Assembly: GCA_005879095.1 (NCBI GenBank)
Contig: VBLM01000074.1
Span: forward strand, 1-6,399
Reading direction: 5' to 3'
DNA from: Deltaproteobacteria bacterium
GTDB lineage: Bacteria > Myxococcota > Myxococcia > Myxococcales > 40CM-4-68-19
Length of the DNA stretch: 6,399 bases
Shown: piece after piece, positions 1 through 6,066 of the stretch
Position numbering within the stretch: position 1 is the first letter of the stretch
Layout: every line of letters begins with the position of its first letter
The notes under the pieces: generated by a model
The model's database searches: none
Told to the model about the DNA's origin: nothing
What the model saw: the letters and a program-made list of their open reading frames with translations, nothing else
Made by a program: the position numbers and the translations under genes

Positions 1-2
1 CG

Positions 3-1085
3 CCGACCTGGACGTCGCTTGGCACGGTCGACAGCGGCCTCGCGCCGATGACGCTACCCAGCCCGAACGACGAGCCCAGACCGATCGCGGTCGCAACCAG
101 CGGTAGCAATACGTATATCGCGTACTACACGAGCAGAAGCGGCAGCCCGACGGTCGGGCTCCACGGCGTATCTGCGTGCAGCCTCGCGATCGCGGTGCAC
201 AACGGCGCGTCGTGGGTATCGTGGACGAGCGTCCAGACCGGCACCACCGGGCCGGGCGGGTCTCCGCTGTGCACGGCAACCGGAACGCCGCCCTACAGCT
301 GGTTCGAGTACGGCCGCTGGCTGTCGTTGACGCTCAACGGATCGCTGCCGGTCGTGTCTTACTGGTCGGTAGTGGGAACCAGTACGACCGAGCTGCAATT
401 CAGCTCGTGCACAACTTCGGTATGCACGGCATTCACGACCGGCATCATCGACTCCACGGGATCGCAGGTCGGACGCTGGAACTCCCTGTCGTTCGACACG
501 TCCGGCTTTTCGTACGCCGCGTACTACGTCGACAACGACGGCGGCGGGAACAAGGGGCTGCGCTTCGCCACCAACGCGACCGGCAGCTTCGTGACCACCA
601 ACGTCGAGCCAATGTCAGCGATCACCGACGTGGGCCGGTTCGCGCGGCTGCGGACGTTGCCCAATACCCCCGCCAACGGGTTCACGTTCCCGACGCAGGT
701 GATCGCCTACGCCGACGTGACGAACCCCGCCGCCAACTTCGCCAAGGTCGCAAGCTGTACGCAGAGCGGAACGAGCGCGTGCAACGGCGGCGGCTGGACG
801 CCCGCGTTGGTCCCGGACACCGGGGCGAGCCCGAACTACGGGCGGGCGACGAGCCTCACGGTCGACGCCAACGGCCTGCCTCGTCTGGCGTACTTCGACA
901 TCGCCAACTCGAAGGTCCGGCTGCTCGAGGGCCACGCCCAGGCGCCGCTCAGCTTCGGCGAGCTCGTCAACCTCGGCGCGAATGCGTCGCCCGTCGGGCT
1001 GTCGGTCGCATTCAGTAACAGCCTGCTCTCGACGTTCGTCACCTTCAGCACCGCAACCGGGCCGCAGGTCTTCGCAGGGCAGTGA
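3..1085 (+). CDS. Secreted beta-propeller-type repeat protein, C-terminal part (5' end off window)
   Basis: The reading frame is open from the left edge to TGA at 1083-1085, giving 360 visible residues. The ATG at 48 is unlikely to be the start: the codons before it read PTWTSLGTVDSGLAP, which resembles the end of a blade, so the true start and any signal peptide lie outside the window. Blade-like repeats recur every 53-79 residues. The clearest starts are YGRWLSL (309-329), VGRWNSL (468-488), VGRFARL (630-650) and YGRATSL (837-857), with a weaker one at 72-92. Each is followed by a Gly or Asp turn and an aromatic strand such as YAAYYVD or LAYFD. This matches the general style of bacterial propeller repeats of the 'SLAxDxxGxPHxAYYD' kind, with no catalytic residues seen. 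Six Cys occur, including two close pairs (CTTSVC and a C-x7-C) at matching blade positions, which suggests disulfides and export. The next gene starts 41 bp downstream on the same strand. The fold is inferred from the repeat pattern and the function is unknown; a BNR/sialidase-like or other repeat fold is possible. Confidence 0.8.
   Translation, partial: PTWTSLGTVDSGLAPMTLPSPNDEPRPIAVATSGSNTYIAYYTSRSGSPTVGLHGVSACSLAIAVHNGASWVSWTSVQTGTTGPGGSPLCTATGTPPYSWFEYGRWLSLTLNGSLPVVSYWSVVGTSTTELQFSSCTTSVCTAFTTGIIDSTGSQVGRWNSLSFDTSGFSYAAYYVDNDGGGNKGLRFATNATGSFVTTNVEPMSAITDVGRFARLRTLPNTPANGFTFPTQVIAYADVTNPAANFAKVASCTQSGTSACNGGGWTPALVPDTGASPNYGRATSLTVDANGLPRLAYFDIANSKVRLLEGHAQAPLSFGELVNLGANASPVGLSVAFSNSLLSTFVTFSTATGPQVFAGQ
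309..857 (+). repeat. Propeller blade repeats (four clear blade starts)
   Basis: Four copies of a (Y/V)-G-R-x-x-x-L motif start at 309, 468, 630 and 837. Spacings are 53, 54 and 69 residues. The third blade is longer, with an insert containing a C-x7-C pair. The copies match at protein level only, so this is an old, diverged repeat and not a recent DNA duplication. The last blade-like segment runs to the stop codon and lacks the GR motif. The total blade number cannot be set because the N-terminus is missing. Confidence 0.6.
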
Positions 1086-1112
1086 CGGCTGGACCCCGGT
1101 TTCCGTTCTTTC

Positions 1113-1119
1113 GGAGAGG
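1113..1119 (+). promoter_or_regulatory. Ribosome binding site for the PKD-repeat lipoprotein
   Basis: The purine run GGAGAGG ends 7 nt before the ATG at 1127. It supports 1127 as the true start over the in-frame GTG at 1082, which would add 15 residues ahead of a normal lipoprotein signal and would overlap the previous stop codon. The 41-bp gap (1086-1126) shows no convincing promoter and no hairpin with a T-run, so read-through from the upstream gene is likely. Confidence 0.75.
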
Positions 1120-1126
1120 CCAAACG

Positions 1127-1183
1127 ATGCGGTACAGCCTCAGACGAACCGGCATTGCTCTCGCGCTCGCGCTCGCGGCGTGC
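1127..1183 (+). other. Lipoprotein signal peptide with lipobox
   Basis: The start MRYSLRR gives a positive n-region, TGIALALALAA is the hydrophobic core, and L16-A17-A18-C19 is a standard lipobox cut by signal peptidase II before Cys19 (codon 1181-1183). Residues after the Cys are Ala-Lys-Gln. The +2 residue is not Asp, so by the rule established in E. coli sorting to the outer membrane is expected; this is an inference for another organism. The short Ser/Pro stretch before module 1 acts as a tether. Confidence 0.85.
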
Positions 1184-1813
1184 GCGAAGCAGTCGCCGTT
1201 GCCGAAAGCGAGCTTCGTCGGCATCGACCAGGGCGGCCTGACGATCGCGACCGGGCAGCAGATCATCCTCGACGCCACGAGCAGCACCGATCCATCCGGC
1301 GGCCCGCTCTCGTTCGAATGGACGTTCTCCAAGCTCCCGGCCGGCAGCCGGGCGAAGATCGAGTCGCCCCACAACGCGAAGACGCGCTTCACCGCCGACG
1401 TCCCGACGACGGTCACCGAGAAGTACGTCGTCTCGCTGGTGGTGCGGAACCAGTACTACCCGAGCGTCCCGGCACTGCTGACCATCGAGGCGCTCGACTG
1501 CGGCGCCAACGTCCCGCAGGTCAATTCGATCACCGCCGCTCCGACGAGCATCAACATCTCCACGCCGGTGCTCCTCACCGCCGCGGTCGACGACAAGGAC
1601 AACGGCGCCGAGTGCCAGGCTTCGCTGAAGAACGTGAAGCAGGCCGAGAAGTACTTCTGGCAACTCACCGCGCTGCCGGCCGGGAGCAAGGCGCGCCTGC
1701 GCGACCCTGCCGCGGTGTTGGCCTCGTTCCTGCCCGACGTGCCGGGCACCTACACCGCCACGCTGACGGTCACCGACTCGACCGGCCGGCGCAGCGATCC
1801 CTCAACTCGGTGA
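1127..1813 (+). CDS. N-terminal fragment of the PKD-repeat lipoprotein (signal peptide plus modules 1-2)
   Basis: This frame-2 piece codes for 228 residues and stops at TGA 1811-1813. It holds the lipoprotein signal, module 1 (1184-1516) and most of module 2 (1517 to about 1800). Module 1 has the PKD core (FEW strand, PAGS turn) and a closing Cys at 1499-1501, but no Cys in its B-C loop. Module 2 has a DDKDNGAEC loop, LPAGS, FLPDVPGTY and TVTDSTG, then ends with STR instead of the usual last strand and Cys-Gly linker. That abrupt end shows the stop is caused by the frame break and is not a designed C-terminus. If translated, the product would be a small two-module lipoprotein with an unpaired Cys. 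Confidence 0.8.
   Translation: MRYSLRRTGIALALALAACAKQSPLPKASFVGIDQGGLTIATGQQIILDATSSTDPSGGPLSFEWTFSKLPAGSRAKIESPHNAKTRFTADVPTTVTEKYVVSLVVRNQYYPSVPALLTIEALDCGANVPQVNSITAAPTSINISTPVLLTAAVDDKDNGAECQASLKNVKQAEKYFWQLTALPAGSKARLRDPAAVLASFLPDVPGTYTATLTVTDSTGRRSDPSTR
1796..1813 (+). other. Frame break 1 (small deletion at the end of module 2)
   Basis: Frame 2 reads TDSTGRRSDPSTR then stop; frame 1 takes over as LNSVTHAP. Aligned with the module 1-2 border (SVP, then 16 residues including the Cys-Gly linker, then VNSIT), about 15-16 residues are missing. The frame change requires the missing length to be 1 modulo 3, so about 43, 46 or 49 nt. The linker Cys before module 3 is lost, although module 3 keeps its B-C-loop Cys (1894-1896). 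Confidence 0.75.
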
Positions 1814-4800
1814 CCCACGCCCCGGCCTCGCCCCGGCTCGGCGAACCGACCCAGCTCTCGGCCGACGTCACCGACCCCGACAACAGCACCATCTGCGGAC
1901 TCAAGCAGGGGTTCTCCTACGCGTGGGTCGTCACCGGGCTCCCGCGGGGCAGCGGCGCCGAGCTGAACGATCCGAGGGCGGTAAACCCGAGCTTCACACC
2001 CGACGTGTCGGGCGACTACACCTTCCACCTGGTCGCCACCGATCCGACCGGTCTCTCGGCCACCTCGGCTCCGCACACCATCACCGTCGGCTGCGGCGGC
2101 GCGCCGCCGAACCCGATCGTCCAGTTCACGCCTGCTTCCGCCGGAATCGGCCTTCCGGTCAGCCTGAAGGTCACCCCGCAGGATGCCGACGCCGCCTGCG
2201 GCATCTCCGAGACGTTCACCTACGCGTGGTCGCTGGTTTCGATCCCCGGCGGCAGCAGCGCGCGGATCGTCGCGCCCGAAGCATCCGTCGCCAGCCTGGT
2301 GCCGGACGTCGGCGGCGACTACGCGATCAACGTCACCATCACCGACTCCAGCGAGACCCGTGCGAGCGCCCTCACCCACCTGACCGTCGCCGGCTGCGGC
2401 AACAATCCGCCGGCCATCGACGCGCTGACCGCGCTGCCGCTCAACCCGCTCATCAGCCAGGGCGTGCACGTGACCGCGCTGGTCAGCGACGCCGACAGCT
2501 CGTGCGCCGGCTTCGACGCGACCCAGGCCTACCGGTGGACGCTCGTCGAGCGTCCGGCCGGCAGCGCCGCCGCGATCAAGGACCCCAACTCGCGCACGGC
2601 CGACTTCACGCCCGACGTCATCGGCAGCTATCAGGCGCAATTGGTCGTCACCGACGCCACCGGTCTCGCCAGCACGCCGGCGGTGATCAAGGTCGACACC
2701 AGCACCTGCGGCAGCTCGCAGCCCCAGATCGCCGGCGTGGGCACGAGCAACCCCTCGCCGGACCCGGGGGCCGCGTTCACGCTCTTCGCGCAGACGTTCG
2801 ACCCCGACAACGGCATCGGCTGCAACCTCGCGCAGGGCCTCTCTCTGCGCTGGGCGGTGACGTCGCGGCCGGCCGGCAGCAGTGCGACGCTGAGCGACCC
2901 GTCCGCGCCGCGGCCGACCTTTGCCGCCGACGTCCCCGGCGCCTACCAGTTCTCGGCGGTCGTCACCGATTCGACCGGCCTGAGCTCGCTGCCCTCGTTC
3001 CTGACCGTCACCACCACCAGCTGCGGAACCGCGATCCCGACCGTGACCGCGCTGCCCGCCGGCGTGACGGTCCAGCCGTTCCAGGCCGTCAACCTCTCGG
3101 CGACGCCCTTCTCGGCCAACACCGGCTGCGGCATCAACGAGACGTTCACCTACCGGTGGAAGATCGTCTCGGCGCCTTCGGACAGCGGCGCGATGCTCTC
3201 CGACCCGGCCGCTGCCGCGCCGACCTTCTCGCCCGATCTCGCCGGCTCATTCCTGATCGCCGTCACCGTGACCGATTCGCACGCCCACGTCTCGCCTGAG
3301 GCGTTCGTCACCGTCACGGCCACGGCGTGCACCGCGCTCCCGCCGATGGCCGGCACGCTGACCTCGTCGCCGGTCTCGCCGCTGCTGGGCAGCCAGGTCA
3401 CCCTCGCCGCCCCGTCGGCGCGGTCGACGGCATGCTTCGCGGCCGGAACCAGCGCCGCCGTGCAGTACGACTGGTCGCTGAGCAAGCCAGCGAACAGCGC
3501 GGCGACGCTCGACAACCCGGCAGCGCAGTTCGCGAAGTTCACCCCGGACGTGGCCGGCGCGTACCAGGCGATGCTGGTCGTCCGCGACGCGCACGGCGTC
3601 CCCTCGACGCCGGCAGTGATCAACCTGAACGTCGCTCCCTGCGGCACGTCGAACCTGGCCTGGAACGCCGCGCCCGAGCTCAACCCGGCGCTGACCGAGC
3701 CCGACGGCAGCTCGCCGGCCGCGACGCTGACGGGCGGCGTCTGGACCGGCGCGTTCGTCGGCACCAGTGTGACGATGAGTGCCGGATTCGTCGACCCGCC
3801 CGGGTGCGGCAGCGTGACCGTGCAGCCGTACGCGTACCAGTGGGCGCTCGTCTCGCGCCCGTCGGGCAGCACCGCGCATCTCGATTCCTCTAACGCGGTC
3901 CATCCCGCCTTGGTGCCTGACCTTTCCGGCGATTACCAGGTCGCGGCGCGCGTCGCGGACGCCACCGGCGCCGTCTTGCCGACACGCTTTGCCACCTTCC
4001 ACGTGCCTACCTGCGGCAGCAACTCGCCGGTCGTCGGCATCACCGCCCCGGGCAGCATAACGCTCAGCACGTTCGAGTCGCTCCATCTGACGGTGCAGAA
4101 CGGGAGCGCGAGCGACGCCGACACGGTGACGTCGAGCTGCCCGGCGCGGTTCGCCGCGGGGGTCCTGCCCTTCAGCTACGCGTGGACCGTCTCGCCGGGT
4201 GGGGCCGCGCTCAGCTCGCCGATCGGCGCCGCAACCGATTTCAGCGCGGGTAGTCCCGGCACCTACACAGTCCAGCTCGTCGCCTCGACGGCGAAAGGCC
4301 TGCAGAGCGCACCGGCGACGATCGTGCTGACGGTCGGCGCGTGCGGTTCGCATCCGCCGACGATCGCCTCGGTGACGACCAAAGTCGGCGGGGCGCTCAC
4401 TTCGCGGCCCTCGGTGGGACAGGCGGTGACGGTGACCGCGGTCGCGAGCGACCCGGACATCGGCGTCTGCGGCGACTCGATCGCGGCGTACAAATGGACG
4501 CTCTTGTCCGCGCCTGCGGGCAGCCTGAACGCGGTCTCGCCCGGGCCGGGCGCCTCGTTCAACGTCACTCCGGACGTCGCCGGAAGGTACGCATATTCGG
4601 TCATCGCAATCGATTTCTTCGGCCTTGAGTCCGCGCCATACACCGTCTCGGTGGACACCGCGACGTGCGCTCCGTCGATCGCGGCGGCCACCGCTTCCAA
4701 CCCGGCCCCGTCGATCAACCAGCCGGTGACGCTGACCGCGTCGCTGCCCGGCGACGTCTGCGTCGCGCAGCCGTCGTTCGCGTACGCCTGGGCGATCGTC

Positions 4801-6066
4801 TCCGCGCCGGCCGGCAGCCGGGCGGTGTTGTCGTCGACCGCCGGCCGCTCCGTCGATTTCACCGCCGACGTCGCCGGCGCATACCAGTTCTCGGTCTTCG
4901 CGACCGACCAAGCCGGTTTCTCGTCCGCCCCGGCGGCCGTACAGATCACGGCCGGCACCTGCGGGTCGAACCGGCCGCGGCTCGACCCCATCGCCGCCGC
5001 CGACGTGAGCGACGGAACCGTGCCGGCCGGCCAGTTCAATGCCGGCGACAGCGTCAAGCTCTCGTCGGCGCTGACCGACCTGAACACTTCGTGCGGCGCG
5101 CTCACCCAGCCGTACCACTGGCAGTGGAACCTGCTCTCGCGTCCTCCGGGCAGCGGCGCGACGCTCGCTTCGGGCGACCCGACACCGGCGTTCGTGCCCG
5201 ACGTCCCCGGGTCCTACCAGGTCTCCGGCCAGGTCACCGACGCGCTCGGAAACGTCTCGCTGCCGGTCTTCGCCACCCTCAAGACGACCGACTGCGGCGC
5301 CCACCCGGTCACGGCGTCGATCACGCCCTCGCCGGCGCCCGCCCCGCAGCTCGCGGCGACCGTGAACATGCCGCTGCAGCTCACGGCCAACCTGAGCGAC
5401 CTCGATCAGACCGCGTGCCCGGTTCGGTTCAACGTCGCGCTCACGGCAGAATGGACGGTCCTCACCGCGCCGGCGGGAGCGCACGCTTCGCTGACCGCCA
5501 CCTCGACCAGCCCGACCTCGTTCACCAGCGACCTGCCCGGCACGTATGTCGTCGGCCTCGTCGGCATCGCGAGCAACGGCCTGCGCAGCCCGCGCGCGAC
5601 AGTCTCGATCAACGCCAGCCGGTGCGGCGCAAACCGGCCGGCTGTGGTTTCGGTGAGCACGGCGACGTCGCATCCGCAGGTGGGCGTCGCGACGACAGTG
5701 ACCGCGAACGCCTTCGACGAGGACAACGGCGCCGCATGCCAGGCCTCGCTCGGGGCGCTGCAGACGTTCACGTACGCGTGGCGCGCGGTCTCGCTGCCGG
5801 CCGGGGCCAGCGTCGACACCTCGACGACCTCGAAGACGCTGCCCTTCACGCCTGGCATCGCCGGCAACTACCTGTCGTCACCGCCGGCTGCGGGCCGACG
5901 CTCGGCACGATTTCCGCGACCGGCAACTCGGTCGGCTCGTCCGTCAGCGTCAGCCTCTCGTCGGCGACCGACACCTGCGTCACCTCACCGGGCACGCTGC
6001 ATTACTTCTGGTCGATCGCGTCCCGCCCGGCCACCAGCAGCGCGGCGTTCGCGAACCCAGCCCTGA
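1810..6066 (+). CDS. Central fragment of the PKD-repeat lipoprotein (modules 3-15)
   Basis: Frame 1 carries module sequence from about 1801 (LNSVTHAP) to about 5873, more than 4 kb without a stop. It holds modules 3 to 14 complete and module 15 up to its G-N-Y motif. After 5873 the frame turns into Arg/Pro/Ser-rich nonsense and stops at TGA 6064-6066. A GTG at 1810 overlaps the previous stop as GTGA, so a gene finder may call a separate gene there. Against that, the piece has no signal peptide, begins inside strand A of module 3 and shows no good ribosome binding site. The modules contain few Lys residues, are rich in Ala, Ser, Thr, Pro and Asp, and have exactly two Cys each. Module 9 is larger (123 residues), with an extra Gly/Thr-rich stretch near its start. 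Confidence 0.75.
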   Translation: MTHAPASPRLGEPTQLSADVTDPDNSTICGLKQGFSYAWVVTGLPRGSGAELNDPRAVNPSFTPDVSGDYTFHLVATDPTGLSATSAPHTITVGCGGAPPNPIVQFTPASAGIGLPVSLKVTPQDADAACGISETFTYAWSLVSIPGGSSARIVAPEASVASLVPDVGGDYAINVTITDSSETRASALTHLTVAGCGNNPPAIDALTALPLNPLISQGVHVTALVSDADSSCAGFDATQAYRWTLVERPAGSAAAIKDPNSRTADFTPDVIGSYQAQLVVTDATGLASTPAVIKVDTSTCGSSQPQIAGVGTSNPSPDPGAAFTLFAQTFDPDNGIGCNLAQGLSLRWAVTSRPAGSSATLSDPSAPRPTFAADVPGAYQFSAVVTDSTGLSSLPSFLTVTTTSCGTAIPTVTALPAGVTVQPFQAVNLSATPFSANTGCGINETFTYRWKIVSAPSDSGAMLSDPAAAAPTFSPDLAGSFLIAVTVTDSHAHVSPEAFVTVTATACTALPPMAGTLTSSPVSPLLGSQVTLAAPSARSTACFAAGTSAAVQYDWSLSKPANSAATLDNPAAQFAKFTPDVAGAYQAMLVVRDAHGVPSTPAVINLNVAPCGTSNLAWNAAPELNPALTEPDGSSPAATLTGGVWTGAFVGTSVTMSAGFVDPPGCGSVTVQPYAYQWALVSRPSGSTAHLDSSNAVHPALVPDLSGDYQVAARVADATGAVLPTRFATFHVPTCGSNSPVVGITAPGSITLSTFESLHLTVQNGSASDADTVTSSCPARFAAGVLPFSYAWTVSPGGAALSSPIGAATDFSAGSPGTYTVQLVASTAKGLQSAPATIVLTVGACGSHPPTIASVTTKVGGALTSRPSVGQAVTVTAVASDPDIGVCGDSIAAYKWTLLSAPAGSLNAVSPGPGASFNVTPDVAGRYAYSVIAIDFFGLESAPYTVSVDTATCAPSIAAATASNPAPSINQPVTLTASLPGDVCVAQPSFAYAWAIVSAPAGSRAVLSSTAGRSVDFTADVAGAYQFSVFATDQAGFSSAPAAVQITAGTCGSNRPRLDPIAAADVSDGTVPAGQFNAGDSVKLSSALTDLNTSCGALTQPYHWQWNLLSRPPGSGATLASGDPTPAFVPDVPGSYQVSGQVTDALGNVSLPVFATLKTTDCGAHPVTASITPSPAPAPQLAATVNMPLQLTANLSDLDQTACPVRFNVALTAEWTVLTAPAGAHASLTATSTSPTSFTSDLPGTYVVGLVGIASNGLRSPRATVSINASRCGANRPAVVSVSTATSHPQVGVATTVTANAFDEDNGAACQASLGALQTFTYAWRAVSLPAGASVDTSTTSKTLPFTPGIAGNYLSSPPAAGRRSARFPRPATRSARPSASASRRRPTPASPHRARCITSGRSRPARPPAARRSRTQP
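2197..3153 (+). repeat. 27-bp direct repeat pair in modules 4 and 7 (2197-2223 and 3127-3153)
   Basis: The copies encode CGISETFTY and CGINETFTY and differ at two bases. They are 930 bp apart, exactly 310 codons, so recombination between them would remove or duplicate three modules without changing frame. The final part of the motif recurs in module 15 near 5761. Confidence 0.75.
5866..5882 (+). other. Frame break 2 (small deletion inside module 15)
   Basis: Frame 1 reads FTPGIAGNYL; frame 3 continues as VVTAGCGP. Other modules have about 25 residues between the G-x-Y tyrosine and the linker Cys, for example in modules 5 and 14; here only about five or six remain. The VTD-x-x-G strand and turn are missing. 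The frame change again requires a loss of 1 modulo 3, so about 55, 58 or 61 nt. Confidence 0.75.

Larger units (their letters stand above)
1337..4818 (+). repeat. Four exact 12-bp copies coding for the P-A-G-S turn
   Basis: CCGGCCGGCAGC occurs at 1337-1348, 2554-2565, 2869-2880 and 4807-4818, always at the same place in the module. Close variants lie near 1676 and 5797. They reflect a conserved turn plus strong G/C codon preference, and give short homologies one or more modules apart. Confidence 0.7.
1591..5750 (+). repeat. 36-bp direct repeat pair in modules 2 and 15 (1591-1626 and 5715-5750)
   Basis: Both copies encode the B-C loop around DNGA-x-CQASL. By eye they match at 32 of 36 positions, including an exact 15-bp run (1596-1610 and 5720-5734). 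The copies are 4,124 bp apart in this sequence. They lie in the two modules that carry the frame breaks. Confidence 0.7.

Noticed and set aside
1086..1126. Promoter or terminator between the two genes
   Set aside because: The gap is only 41 bp. No convincing -35/-10 pair and no hairpin followed by T residues was seen.
982..1800. Frame 1 upstream extension of the central PKD piece
   Set aside because: Frame 1 happens to be open here, but the translation is Arg/Pro-rich and lacks the module motifs. The real coding is frame 3 up to 1085 and frame 2 from 1127.
1796..1813. Programmed ribosomal frameshift
   Set aside because: There is no clear slippery heptamer or downstream structure, and a frameshift would not explain the missing linker residues or the lost Cys.
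836..2640. Minus-strand open frames at 836-1663 and 1750-2640
   Set aside because: Both are low-complexity Arg/Gly/Ala-rich shadows of the plus-strand genes. The first also spans the gap between two real genes and has no ribosome binding site of note.
3247..5673. An 808-codon open frame on the minus strand
   Set aside because: It is Arg/Gly/Val-rich without domain motifs and lies opposite the well-supported PKD modules. Long antisense frames are common opposite G+C-rich genes.
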